The translations under genes were made by a program, and so were the position numbers. From an uncultured Oscillospiraceae bacterium (GTDB lineage: Bacteria > Bacillota > Clostridia > Oscillospirales > Oscillospiraceae), in assembly GCA_934659425.1 (NCBI GenBank), contig CAKUHU010000008.1, forward strand, positions 1 to 64,000: a stretch of DNA of 64,000 nucleotides. Reading direction: 5' to 3'. Below the pieces are notes generated by a model. The model searched no databases. It saw only the letters and a program-made list of their open reading frames with translations, and had not been told where the DNA came from. Below are positions 51,062 to 59,779 of the stretch, one piece after another (the stretch's first letter is position 1; the number at the start of each line of letters is the position of its first letter).

Positions 51062-52936
51062 ATGGAGTTGATGGAGATGGAAGAGAAAGAATCCGGCAAG
51101 CGCCTGCCCCCCGCTCCCCATAAGGGGAGAAAGGCAGCGGTCATTGCCGCTGTTGGGATTGTAGGGGTATTGGCAGCGAGCTATCTGGTATTGTGTGCAG
51201 TGGCAGCCAGGGATAGATTCTGGCCGTACACAGAAGTAATGGGGACGGATGTCTCCGGAATGTCTATTGCCCAGGCGGAGGAGACGCTGACCGGTCTCGT
51301 TCCGCAGCAATGTGAGGGGAGAACAGTCACGCTGTATGAACAGGGCAGCGGTATCCGCTATACCATAGAGGCGAAGGGACTGATGGAGCCCGCTGGTTTG
51401 GTGGGGGACTTTTCCTGCGGAAACGGGAAGGGAAGTTTCTTCACTGCGGGTGGCCGCTATCTGAGGAACTTGGTTGAAAAAACGGGTTCTGAGGTACAGC
51501 TCTCCCTGCGTTATACCGACGAGGGAAAGGCTCGGATGGATGCCGCGTTGGAGGAGTTATCCAAACGCTTGGATATTGACGACAATGAGACGACTTATGA
51601 GGTGACTGATACCGCCATCCTCTTTCAAAAGGGGCGAGACGGTATGACGGTGGACCGAAATGCGGTTCAGGAGGGCGTTGCGGCTGCGGTGCTGGGAGAC
51701 GGCCCCGAGGAGGTTGCCGTTTCGCTGATCCAGTCCGCCCCGGAAGAGCCTGATTTTGAGGCGATCCGAAATGAGGTGCGCACAGAGGTCGCCGATGCCT
51801 ATTTGGACCGGGAGAGCAGGGAGATCGTCCCTTCAGTGGTTGGCAGGGATTTTGACGTGGAGGCTGCCCGCACAGCACTGGCTGAGACGGCGGACGGCGG
51901 GCTTTGCCGGGTGGAACTGATACTGACCCAGCCGGAGGTGACGACCCAGGAGCTCACCCACAACCTATTCCGGGACACCTTGGGAGAGGCAGCCACCAAG
52001 TTTACCGGTACCTCTGCGCGGAAGATGAACATTAAATTGGCCTGTTCTTTCATTGATGAACAGCTCGTCTTCCCGGGGGAGGAATTTTCCTTCAACGCCC
52101 TGTGCAGTCCCTATACCGCGAGCAACGGCTACGGAAAGGCGGGGGCTTATGTCAATGGAAAGACAGAAGATACGGTGGCGGGCGGAATCTGTCAGGCCTC
52201 TTCTACCCTCTACTGGGCCACGCTGAAAGCAAATTTGAAGACGGTGGAACGGTGGGCCCACAGCTATGAGCCTTCCTATGTCAACGGCGGCTTGGATGCT
52301 ACTGTCTATGGTGACTATGGAGCTTCCGGCAGCTTGGATTTCCGGTTTCGCAACAATACCGATTATCCCATTAAGATTAAGGCGTATGTAGATGACAGCA
52401 ACTATGTCCGGGTGTCGATTTATGGTACTGATACCACCGGTATCCACGGAGAGCCATACTCCACCAACCGGGTGGTGACTCAGTACGCCCAGACGGTCTA
52501 TGAGCCGAACGGCAGCATTCCCCAGGGGACGACGCAGAAGGATCCGGAGCGTACTGCGTACAATGCGGTGAGCATCGAAACCTATCAAAAACTGGTAGAT
52601 GCACAGGGAAACGTGATCTCTACACAGCGCCTCTATCAGACCAAATACAGGCTTCGCAATGCGGTGGTCTTCTATAACCCTGCCGATGCGGCGCTGTGGG
52701 GGATCGATCCGTCTACGGGCCTGAAAACGCTGGAGCCGGTGGTGGGGCCCCAGGGCCCCAATGGCGAAGAGCCTCCGGCCGAGACGCCCAATTCTTCAGA
52801 AAGCCCGGCGCCGCAGGAGAGCAATCCCACTGGCCAGCCCTTAGAGAGCCCGGCCCCAGAGGAGACCTCTGAGCCTTCGCCGGAGCCGACTCCTGAGCCG
52901 GATCCGAATGCCCCGCTGCTTCCGCCGGGACTTTGA
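51062..52936 (+). CDS. VanW-family cell-envelope protein
   Basis: 624 residues if started at ATG 51062; ATGs at 51071 and 51077 are alternatives. The open frame continues upstream to 50915 but the promoter at 51000-51028 excludes that. One membrane anchor (about 24-46), two peptidoglycan-binding-like (PG_binding_4) repeats, a VanW domain beginning FNALCSPYTASNGYGKAGAYV, and a ~70-residue Pro/Glu/Ser-rich tail. The family is named from glycopeptide-resistance clusters but its role is unknown. DUF2461 gene follows. Confidence 0.85.
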   Translation: MELMEMEEKESGKRLPPAPHKGRKAAVIAAVGIVGVLAASYLVLCAVAARDRFWPYTEVMGTDVSGMSIAQAEETLTGLVPQQCEGRTVTLYEQGSGIRYTIEAKGLMEPAGLVGDFSCGNGKGSFFTAGGRYLRNLVEKTGSEVQLSLRYTDEGKARMDAALEELSKRLDIDDNETTYEVTDTAILFQKGRDGMTVDRNAVQEGVAAAVLGDGPEEVAVSLIQSAPEEPDFEAIRNEVRTEVADAYLDRESREIVPSVVGRDFDVEAARTALAETADGGLCRVELILTQPEVTTQELTHNLFRDTLGEAATKFTGTSARKMNIKLACSFIDEQLVFPGEEFSFNALCSPYTASNGYGKAGAYVNGKTEDTVAGGICQASSTLYWATLKANLKTVERWAHSYEPSYVNGGLDATVYGDYGASGSLDFRFRNNTDYPIKIKAYVDDSNYVRVSIYGTDTTGIHGEPYSTNRVVTQYAQTVYEPNGSIPQGTTQKDPERTAYNAVSIETYQKLVDAQGNVISTQRLYQTKYRLRNAVVFYNPADAALWGIDPSTGLKTLEPVVGPQGPNGEEPPAETPNSSESPAPQESNPTGQPLESPAPEETSEPSPEPTPEPDPNAPLLPPGL

Positions 52937-52967
52937 GAAATGGATGAACAAAGGAGAAAGAGACGTT

Positions 52968-53648
52968 ATGTTTCAGGGATTCAGCCCCGCAGTTGTAGAT
53001 TTTATGTGGGGGATCCGCTTCAACAACGACCGGACCTGGTTTGAACAGCATAAGGCGGAATACAAAGTGTGCTTTGAGGCCCCGATGAAGGAGCTGTGCA
53101 GGGATCTCTATGAGGGCTTTGCCGGCAGGCATGAGGATCTGGGGCTGGTTAGCCGGGTCAGCCGTATTTACCGGGACGCCCGGCGGCTCTTCGGCCGGGG
53201 GCCGTATAAAGACCATCTGTGGCTTACGCTGGCCCAGCCGGCTGAGCGCTGGTCCTGTCAGCCGGTGTTTTGGTTTGAACTGGCACCGGAGGAGTACAGC
53301 TTCGGCCTGGGCTATTGGATGGCACAGGCGTCTACCATGGCCAAATTCCGTGCGCGGATGGACCGGGACCCCAAGACGATGGAAAAAATGGCGCGGCAGC
53401 TCCAAAAGCAGGACACCTTTCATCTGGAGGGGGAGGAGTTCAAGCGCCGGCGGGAGGCTCCCTGCGCCATGCTGGAGGCGTGGTACAACAAAAAGAGCGG
53501 CTTTTCCATGAGGTGTGAGCGGCCCCACGATGAGTTGCTGTTTTCGCCTGATTTGACGGGATATATTTTAGAGGAGTGGGAGAAGCTGGTCCCCCTGTTC
53601 CGTTACTTGTCTACGCTGGACGGAGATCCTGATCCCCGGCAGTCTTGA
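52968..53648 (+). CDS. DUF2461 family protein
   Basis: 226 residues from ATG 52968 (AAAGGAG upstream). NNDRTWFEQHKAEYK near the start, RIYRDARRLFGRGPYKDHLW in the middle and YWMAQASTMAKFRARM are DUF2461 hallmarks. A cytoplasmic protein of unknown function. Separated by 31 bases from the VanW gene and probably co-transcribed. Confidence 0.85.
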   Translation: MFQGFSPAVVDFMWGIRFNNDRTWFEQHKAEYKVCFEAPMKELCRDLYEGFAGRHEDLGLVSRVSRIYRDARRLFGRGPYKDHLWLTLAQPAERWSCQPVFWFELAPEEYSFGLGYWMAQASTMAKFRARMDRDPKTMEKMARQLQKQDTFHLEGEEFKRRREAPCAMLEAWYNKKSGFSMRCERPHDELLFSPDLTGYILEEWEKLVPLFRYLSTLDGDPDPRQS

Positions 53649-53652
53649 GATC

Positions 53653-53684
53653 AAAAGCCCTCTCCGCACGGAGAGGGCTTTTTC
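53653..53684 (+). terminator. Terminator of the VanW-DUF2461 unit
   Basis: AAAGCCCTCTCCG / CGGAGAGGGCTTT with a two-base loop and trailing T-run. Confidence 0.85.
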
Positions 53685-53760
53685 AGAAATTTTTCCAGAA
53701 AAAAACGCTGCTGCCCTGCACATACTGGAGCGTGAGAACAAACGGAAGGGCGGGGCGAAA

Positions 53761-54486
53761 GTGGGGAAAAATTGGAAGATCTGTGCCCTGGCATTGATAA
53801 CGGCGCTGTCGCTTCCCTGGGCGGGGCTGGTCCTGAGCCGAAGTCCTGCAGAGTCGGTGGACGCACCTGCGGAGATCACCCAGGCGCCGGTGATCGCCCT
53901 CACGTTTGATGACGGCCCCCGACGTTCCACTACCACACAGCTTTTGGATGGGTTGGCGGAGCGGGGGGTCAAAGCCACATTCTTTCTGATCGGTGAGCAG
54001 GTGCCCGGGAATGAGGATCTGGTGGAACGGATGGACGCAGAGGGACATCAAATCGGTATCCACACGTATCAGCATGTGCGGCTCACGGAGCTGAACACGG
54101 CTGATTTTGCCTCTCAGGTGGACCGGACGGCGGCACTGCTGCGGCAGCTGGTGGACCGGGAGGGCTTTGCGCTCCGCCCCCCCTATGGCATGGTGGACAA
54201 TGGGGTAAAAAAACGGGCGGGCACCCCCATCATTTTGTGGTCCATTGATCCGGAGGACTGGAATGACAAAAATACGGAACGGATCGTGGAACATGTGGTC
54301 TCGCGGGCCTCCGATGGAGATATTATTCTCCTCCATGATATTTATTCCTCCTCGGTGGAGGCGGCACTGAAAATTGTGGATGCGCTCCATGAAAAGGGCT
54401 TTCTATTTGCCACGGTGGATGAGCTCGCACTTCAGCACCATGTGGCGCTGACAGCGGGGGAAGTCTACCGCAATTTTTACCCCTGA
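53761..54486 (+). CDS. Polysaccharide deacetylase (NodB domain), secreted
   Basis: 241 residues, GTG start at 53761 (GGAAGGGCGGGG upstream). Signal anchor (about 7-24), then the NodB motifs: MT1 LTFDDGP, MT2 HTYQH, MT3 RPPYGMVD, MT4 DPEDW, and MT5 ILLHDIY. Catalytic Asp and zinc His pair are present. Removes N-acetyl (or O-acetyl) groups from peptidoglycan or other envelope glycans. Confidence 0.92.
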   Translation: MGKNWKICALALITALSLPWAGLVLSRSPAESVDAPAEITQAPVIALTFDDGPRRSTTTQLLDGLAERGVKATFFLIGEQVPGNEDLVERMDAEGHQIGIHTYQHVRLTELNTADFASQVDRTAALLRQLVDREGFALRPPYGMVDNGVKKRAGTPIILWSIDPEDWNDKNTERIVEHVVSRASDGDIILLHDIYSSSVEAALKIVDALHEKGFLFATVDELALQHHVALTAGEVYRNFYP

Positions 54487-54527
54487 TCGCCCCCCGTTAC
54501 AAAATAATGACAGTTCCCGGATAAAAG

Positions 54528-54556
54528 TTGACGATGATTCCCGAAGCGTGTAAAAT
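54528..54556 (+). promoter_or_regulatory. Promoter of the zinc-ribbon/Big2 gene
   Basis: -35 TTGACG (54528-54533), 17-base spacer, -10 TAAAAT (54551-54556), 30 bases before the ATG. Confidence 0.7.
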
Positions 54557-54586
54557 AAAAGGGAATATCGAACAGGGGGGAAGGTC

Positions 54587-55576
54587 ATGGCACGACGTAT
54601 CGGTACAAAAAATGAGTTGATTGAGTGTGAATATTGCGGAGAGATGTACTCTGTTACCTATAAGCGCTGTCCTTTCTGCAATGGGGACGGCACTGGACGT
54701 TGGGACGATCCGGATACGGAGATCGAAGAATATGATGACCGCCACAGAGGAGGCAAACGGCTGGCCAGCGGCCAGGGAGCGGGTTATGGAGGAGGCCCGC
54801 CCATTGGGCGCATCATCGGCACAGTCATCTCCCTGATATTGATTATAGCGGCCATTTGTATCGTGATTTCCATTGTCCGCTCGATAGGCGGCAAGGGCGA
54901 GGATCCCGATGCCGGAGAGAGTCCCGGTACGGAGAGCGTTCTTCCCTCCACTGAGCCGGCAGAGAGTGTGCCGGCGGAGACTGAACCAACTGATACCCAG
55001 GCACCGGCCCCTACGTCGACCACGCCCTCGGTAGATTTGGTGATACCCACCGGGTTTACGCTCAACCGGGAGGACTTCACCTTCGATGCGGTCGGGCAGG
55101 TTTTCCAGATGCAGGTGACCTATACACCGGCCAACGCCCATGGTGAGGTGACTTGGAAATCCAGCAATCCCAATGTGGCTTCGGTCTCCTGGAACGGCGT
55201 GGTAACTGCGGTGTCCCAGGGAACCGCTACCCTGACTGCCGCTGTGGAGGGTGTGGGGGAGAAAACCTGCATCGTCCGGTGTAATTTTAAGAGCAGTACC
55301 ACAGCGAAGCCCGATCCCTCCACGACCAGTACATCAGTGCCTGCCGCCTCTGGGCTGAGCCTTAATCGGGAGGATTTTACGCTGAGCCGCCAGGGAGAGA
55401 CCTTCCGGATGACTGTTTCGGGTACCAGCTCGGCGGTGACTTGGGCCTCCAGCAACACTGGGGTGGCTGCAGTGGGCGCCGACGGCACAGTTACCGCTGT
55501 AGGTCATGGTACGTGCGATATTATAGCTACAGTGGATGGTGTGACATTGAAGTGCATCGTGCGGTGCGGGTTTTGA
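54587..55576 (+). CDS. Zinc-ribbon membrane protein with two Ig-like (Big2) domains
   Basis: 329 residues. An N-terminal cytoplasmic zinc ribbon (CEYC...CPFC, about 14-32), a Gly-rich stretch, one membrane segment (about 76-98), a Ser/Thr/Pro spacer, and two Big2-like units (about 147-225 and 253-329), each with ITWxSSN-type motif (VTWKSSNPNVASVS and VTWASSNTGVAAVG). Big2 domains usually mediate adhesion. Zinc ribbon plus adhesin-like outside is a distinctive layout; function unknown. Confidence 0.82.
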   Translation: MARRIGTKNELIECEYCGEMYSVTYKRCPFCNGDGTGRWDDPDTEIEEYDDRHRGGKRLASGQGAGYGGGPPIGRIIGTVISLILIIAAICIVISIVRSIGGKGEDPDAGESPGTESVLPSTEPAESVPAETEPTDTQAPAPTSTTPSVDLVIPTGFTLNREDFTFDAVGQVFQMQVTYTPANAHGEVTWKSSNPNVASVSWNGVVTAVSQGTATLTAAVEGVGEKTCIVRCNFKSSTTAKPDPSTTSTSVPAASGLSLNREDFTLSRQGETFRMTVSGTSSAVTWASSNTGVAAVGADGTVTAVGHGTCDIIATVDGVTLKCIVRCGF

Positions 55577-55595
55577 GAAAATAGGATAGCTTTAA

Positions 55596-55633
55596 AGGAA
55601 TGAGCGCTTTCTGGAAGGGAAGCGCTCATTCCT
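55596..55633 (+). terminator. Terminator of the zinc-ribbon/Big2 gene
   Basis: AGGAATGAGCGCTT / AAGCGCTCATTCCT (55596-55609 / 55620-55633); modest T-content after it. Confidence 0.7.
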
Positions 55634-55675
55634 GTTTATGGGAAAATTGGAGATTTTTAAAATGAAAAAAGAGGG

Positions 55676-55704
55676 TTGACAGTTCCAAAAGATTGTGTTT
55701 TAAT
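55676..55704 (+). promoter_or_regulatory. Promoter of the mntP/ATPase operon
   Basis: -35 TTGACA (55676-55681), 17-base spacer, -10 TTTAAT (55699-55704). Confidence 0.7.
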
Positions 55705-55712
55705 ATGAGCAA

Positions 55713-55815
55713 GCAAATTTCCCGTGAGGGAGTAGCGAGCGTATAGAGGTACTATACGTAACAAGTCAACACACTGACTGCCCGCCAGTCTGGCTTGTTT
55801 TAAATTGCGAGACTC
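55713..55815 (+). promoter_or_regulatory. yybP-ykoY manganese riboswitch
   Basis: The aptamer has the conserved AGGGAGTAGC (55727-55736), a variable hairpin, an AACAAG / CTTGTTT stem, the CTGACTGCC...GCCAGTCTGG loop and the closing GCGAGACTC. This is the yybP-ykoY class that binds Mn2+ and switches on manganese export. It is directly upstream of mntP and a P-type ATPase, the family's usual targets. Confidence 0.9.
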
Positions 55816-55907
55816 ATGTATAACTGAGAAGCATACATGGGTCTTTTATTATTTTGTAAAATAAAGACTCAAGTATGACTTTCTATAGTTATGCTTGGGT
55901 CTTTTGC
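55809..55907 (+). terminator. Two tandem, related terminator-type hairpins of the riboswitch
   Basis: First: GACTCATGTAT ... ATACATGGGTC followed by TTTTATTATTTT (about 55809-55849). Second: GACTCAAGTAT ... ATGCTTGGGTC followed by TTTTG (about 55867-55907). They share sequence and spacing, so one looks like a duplicate of the other. mntP ribosome-binding site lies right after the second. Confidence 0.75.
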
Positions 55908-55935
55908 TATATTTAAAACAAGAGGAGGAAACAAT

Positions 55936-56520
55936 GTGGAATGGAGCTTTGAATTTTTTGTCACAATTGTCCTGCTGGGAGTAGGACTTGCCATGGATGC
56001 CTTTTCGGTGTCGATGGCCAATGGTTTGAACGAGCCAAAGATGAAAATGGGAAAGATGTGTGGGGTTGCGGGGGTGTTTGCCGTTTTTCAGGCAATCATG
56101 CCGCTGATCGGCTGGGTCTGTATACATACGGTGGTCCAGTATTTTACGGCATTTGAGAAGCTCATCCCATGGATTGCACTGATTCTGCTGGCGTTGATCG
56201 GCGGAAAGATGCTGATTGAGGGGATCCGCGGCCAAGATCCTGAAGAGGAAGTAGTCGGTGTTGGGCTTGGCGCTTTGATGATCCAGGGCGTGGCCACATC
56301 CATTGATGCGCTGTCCGTAGGCTTCACCATTGCGGAGTATAATGGAGTGATGGCGCTGGTATCTGCGTTGATTATCGCGGTCGTCACATTTTTCATCTGC
56401 ATGGGCGGGGTGTGGATCGGAAAGAAGTTTGGAGATAAGCTATCCAATAAAGCGCAAATTTTCGGCGGAGTTGTTTTGATCGTAATCGGTCTGGAGATCT
56501 TTATTACAGGAATCCTCTAA
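55936..56520 (+). CDS. mntP: Putative manganese efflux pump MntP
   Basis: 194 residues with six membrane segments; GTG start at 55936 after GAGGAGG. Two repeats carry the metal-binding DAFSVSMANGL (about 20-30) and SIDALSVGFTIAE (about 117-129) motifs. It exports Mn2+. The in-frame ATG at 55891 lies within the riboswitch hairpin and is excluded. P-type ATPase follows 12 bases after the stop. Confidence 0.94.
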   Translation: MEWSFEFFVTIVLLGVGLAMDAFSVSMANGLNEPKMKMGKMCGVAGVFAVFQAIMPLIGWVCIHTVVQYFTAFEKLIPWIALILLALIGGKMLIEGIRGQDPEEEVVGVGLGALMIQGVATSIDALSVGFTIAEYNGVMALVSALIIAVVTFFICMGGVWIGKKFGDKLSNKAQIFGGVVLIVIGLEIFITGIL

Positions 56521-56532
56521 GTAAGGAGTGTA

Positions 56533-59172
56533 ATGATGAGATATTATTGCGAAGAAAAAGACAGCGTTTTAAAAGCGCTTGATACCGCAGAAAACGGGCT
56601 GAGCCAGGCTGAGGCGCAAAAGCGGCTGGAAAGGGACGGAAAAAATCGGTTGAAAGCGGAGAAGGGCAAGTCTCTTTTTCGCAGATTTTTAGAGCAGCTG
56701 GCCGACCCGATGATTATTATTCTGGTCATCGCTGCGGCTATCAGCGGTGTACTGGCAGTGGTGGAGAACGACAGCTTTGCAGATGTAATCATCATCATGG
56801 CGGTGGTAATTGTCAACGCCGTGCTTGGCGTCTATCAGGAGAGCAAGGCGGAGAAGGCGATCGAGGCCTTGCAGGAGATGTCCGCGGCCACCTCAAAGGT
56901 GCTCCGGGACGGCAAGGTACAGGTCATCCACAGTGAAGATTTGGTGGTGGGCGACATCGTGCTCCTGGAAGCGGGAGACGCGGTGCCCGCCGACGGAAGA
57001 ATTTTGGAGAGCGCCAGCTTGAAGGTGGAAGAGGCGGCGCTCACAGGCGAATCCGTTCCAGTGACGAAATTTATTGATATGATTAACCTGACCGACGGCG
57101 CCAAGGATGTCCCCTTAGGCGACCGGAAGAATATGGTGTATATGGGCAGCACCGTCGTATATGGACGGGGAACTATTGTCATCACCGCTACGGGAATGGA
57201 TACGGAGATGGGCAAGATCGCCGATGCCCTGGCCCAGGCGGAAGAGGGAGAGACCCCGCTGCAGATCAAGCTGGGACAGCTGTCCAAGATCCTCACTTGG
57301 CTGGTGCTGGCCATCTGTATTGTGGTGTTTGCGGTTCAGCTAATCAAGGCGGGCAGCCTGGACTTTGAATTGGCCCTCAACTCCTTTATGGTAGCCGTAT
57401 CCCTGGCAGTGGCGGCGATCCCGGAGGGACTTGCGGCGGTGGTCACGGTGGTGCTGTCCATCGGCGTGACAAATATGTCGAAGCGCAATGCCATCATCCG
57501 CAGGCTGACTGCGGTGGAGACGCTGGGCTGTGCACAGGTCATCTGCTCTGATAAGACAGGGACGCTGACCCAGAACAAGATGACCGTGGTGGGTTTCTTT
57601 GGCGAGGATGAAAAGCGCCTTGCGGCGGCCATGGCTCTCTGTAATGATGCGGAGATGGATACGGATGGAAATGTGACCGGTGAGCCGACAGAAGCGGCTT
57701 TGGTAGTTTGGGCAAATAAATTGGGCATGGATAAGCCCTCTTTAAAGGCGAAGCTGGAGCGCTGCGGAGAAGCTCCCTTTGATTCGGGCAGAAAGATGAT
57801 GTCCACCGTCCACAAAACGGAGGATGGCTGGATACAGTATACCAAGGGTGCCCCCGATGTCATCATTCAAAAGTGTACCTATTATTTGAAGGATGGCAAG
57901 CCCGTGCCTATGACGAAAGAGTATTCTGATCAGATCCTTGCGGCGAACAAGGAGATGGCAGACCGGGCCTTGCGGGTGCTGGCCTGTGCGGAGCGGATGT
58001 GGAGCGAGAAGCCTGGTAAGTATGAGGCGGACTATTTGGAGCAGGAGCTTTGCTTCTCCGGCTTGTGCGGCATGATTGATCCTGTCCGCCCGGAGGTCAA
58101 GGACGCCATTGTGGAATGCAGAAAGGCGGGGATCCGCCCCATCATGATCACCGGCGACCATGTGGACACCGCCGTGGCCATCGCAAAGGAACTGGGCATC
58201 ATCACCGAGGACACCTATGCCATCACTGGCGCCCAGCTCAACGAGATGAGCGAGGAGGAGTTTGAGAACTGCTTCCAGAAGATCAGTGTCTATGCCCGGG
58301 TGCAGCCAGAGCATAAGACCCGCATTGTAAATGCGTGGAGAAAAGCGGGATATGTCACCGCCATGACGGGAGACGGTGTCAACGACGCCCCCTCTATCAA
58401 GTCGGCGGACATCGGCGTGGGCATGGGGATTACCGGCACCGACGTTACCAAAAATGTGGCTGATATGGTGCTGGCGGACGACAATTTCGCCACCATTGTG
58501 GGTGCCGTGGAAGAGGGACGGCGGATCTATGACAACATCCGCAAGGCCATCCAGTTCCTTTTGGGCTCTAATATGAGCGAGGTTTTGAGCATTTTCTTTG
58601 CCACGCTGATGGGCTTTACCATTTTGAAGCCAGTGCATCTGCTGTGGATCAACCTGGTCACTGACTGCTTCCCGGCTTTGGCCCTCGGTATGGAGCGGGC
58701 GGAGCCCAATATCATGAGCCGAAAGCCCCGGGATGCTAAGGCGGGGATCTTTGCCGGCGGCATGGGGGTGGACATTGCCTATCAGGGCCTTATGGTGACG
58801 GTGCTGGTGCTGATCTCCTATTTTATTGGCCATTTTATTGAGACGGGAACCTGGGTGATCGCCAACAGCGCAGATGGAACGACTATGGCTTTCCTGACTA
58901 TGTCTATGGCGGAGATTTTCCACAGCCTGAATATGCGCTCCCAGCGGGGCAGTATTTTTAAGCTGGGCTCCCAGAATAAGATGCTTTTGATTGCCGCTGT
59001 TGTCTCGTTGATTGCGACAACTCTGGTCTGCGAGGTTCCCTTCCTGGCTGCGGCTTTCGAGTTTACCAGCGTGGAGTGGAACGAGTATGTGGTGGCCATC
59101 GGCCTCGGTTTCCTGGTCATTCCCATTGTTGAGTTGGTGAAGCTGATCCAGAGAAAAACAGAGAAGGCGTAA
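56533..59172 (+). CDS. Calcium/manganese-type P-type ATPase (SERCA/PMR1-like)
   Basis: 879 residues (ATG 56533 or 56536). Cytoplasmic A domain with LTGESVPV, M4 motif IPEGLAAVVTVVL typical of Ca2+/Mn2+ transporters, phosphorylation site SDKTGTLTQNKM, N domain, TGDGVNDAPSIKSADIGVGMG hinge and the cation-ATPase C-terminal region with NLVTDCFPALALG. Under the Mn2+ riboswitch it most likely exports Mn2+ (or Ca2+) from the cell. Substrate is inferred from context. Confidence 0.92.
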   Translation: MMRYYCEEKDSVLKALDTAENGLSQAEAQKRLERDGKNRLKAEKGKSLFRRFLEQLADPMIIILVIAAAISGVLAVVENDSFADVIIIMAVVIVNAVLGVYQESKAEKAIEALQEMSAATSKVLRDGKVQVIHSEDLVVGDIVLLEAGDAVPADGRILESASLKVEEAALTGESVPVTKFIDMINLTDGAKDVPLGDRKNMVYMGSTVVYGRGTIVITATGMDTEMGKIADALAQAEEGETPLQIKLGQLSKILTWLVLAICIVVFAVQLIKAGSLDFELALNSFMVAVSLAVAAIPEGLAAVVTVVLSIGVTNMSKRNAIIRRLTAVETLGCAQVICSDKTGTLTQNKMTVVGFFGEDEKRLAAAMALCNDAEMDTDGNVTGEPTEAALVVWANKLGMDKPSLKAKLERCGEAPFDSGRKMMSTVHKTEDGWIQYTKGAPDVIIQKCTYYLKDGKPVPMTKEYSDQILAANKEMADRALRVLACAERMWSEKPGKYEADYLEQELCFSGLCGMIDPVRPEVKDAIVECRKAGIRPIMITGDHVDTAVAIAKELGIITEDTYAITGAQLNEMSEEEFENCFQKISVYARVQPEHKTRIVNAWRKAGYVTAMTGDGVNDAPSIKSADIGVGMGITGTDVTKNVADMVLADDNFATIVGAVEEGRRIYDNIRKAIQFLLGSNMSEVLSIFFATLMGFTILKPVHLLWINLVTDCFPALALGMERAEPNIMSRKPRDAKAGIFAGGMGVDIAYQGLMVTVLVLISYFIGHFIETGTWVIANSADGTTMAFLTMSMAEIFHSLNMRSQRGSIFKLGSQNKMLLIAAVVSLIATTLVCEVPFLAAAFEFTSVEWNEYVVAIGLGFLVIPIVELVKLIQRKTEKA

Positions 59173-59188
59173 AAATTTATCGAAGAAA

Positions 59189-59223
59189 AGCGGCCCCATT
59201 CCACCTGGTGGAATGGGGCCGCT
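59189..59223 (+). terminator. Terminator of the mntP-ATPase operon
   Basis: AGCGGCCCCATTCCACC and its complement with a one-base loop; followed by a T-rich stretch. Confidence 0.85.
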
Positions 59224-59279
59224 TCTTGTTTTTCTCAGAAAAATGGCGCTGAACAGGGCGCTGGGCCTGCCGAGGATTC

Positions 59280-59318
59280 AAAAGCAGCCCTGTCCCCTTT
59301 GGGGACAGGGCTGCTTTT
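59280..59318. terminator. Terminator of rpiB
   Basis: AAAAGCAGCCCTGTCCCC / GGGGACAGGGCTGCTTTT (59280-59297 / 59301-59318), 8 bases after the rpiB stop on the minus strand. Confidence 0.85.
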
Positions 59319-59325
59319 GGCTGAT

Positions 59326-59760
59326 TCAGTCCTCCAGGGCGGAGATCTTATCTACCCGCCGCTGGTGGCGGCCCGCCTCAAAGGAGGTGTTCAAAAACAC
59401 CTCCACGATGCGCTGAGCCAGATTGGGGCCGATCATGCCGCCGCCCAAAGCCAGCATGTTGGCGTCGTTGTGCCGACGGGTCATCTCCGCAGAGAGGGGG
59501 TCGGAGCAAAGGGCGCAGCGGATCCCCTTCACCTTGTTGGCGGCGATGGAGATGCCAATACCGGTGGTGCAGATGACGATTCCCTTGTCGCACTCCCCCG
59601 AGGCTACGGCTCGGGCAGCGGCGGCGCCGAAGTCTGGGTAGTCGCAGGAGTCGGTATTCTCGCAACCAAAATCCTGGTAGGCAATGCCCTCTTTGTCCAG
59701 ATAGGTCATGATGTGCTGTTTGAGAGGATAGCCTCCGTGGTCGGAACCAAGTGCGATCAT
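59326..59760 (-). CDS. rpiB: Ribose-5-phosphate isomerase B
   Basis: 144 residues, RpiB/LacAB fold: IALGSDHGGYPLK at the start, CTTGIGISIAANKVKGIRCALC with catalytic Cys, and RRHNDANMLALGG. Interconverts ribose-5-P and ribulose-5-P in the pentose phosphate pathway. Ends the PHP-rpiB cluster. Confidence 0.94.
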   Translation of the reverse strand: MIALGSDHGGYPLKQHIMTYLDKEGIAYQDFGCENTDSCDYPDFGAAAARAVASGECDKGIVICTTGIGISIAANKVKGIRCALCSDPLSAEMTRRHNDANMLALGGGMIGPNLAQRIVEVFLNTSFEAGRHQRRVDKISALED

Positions 59761-59779
59761 ATTGTTGTCCTCCTAGTGA

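Noticed and set aside
57742-59199. Long minus-strand open frame opposite the P-type ATPase
   Set aside because: Antisense shadow of a conserved gene.
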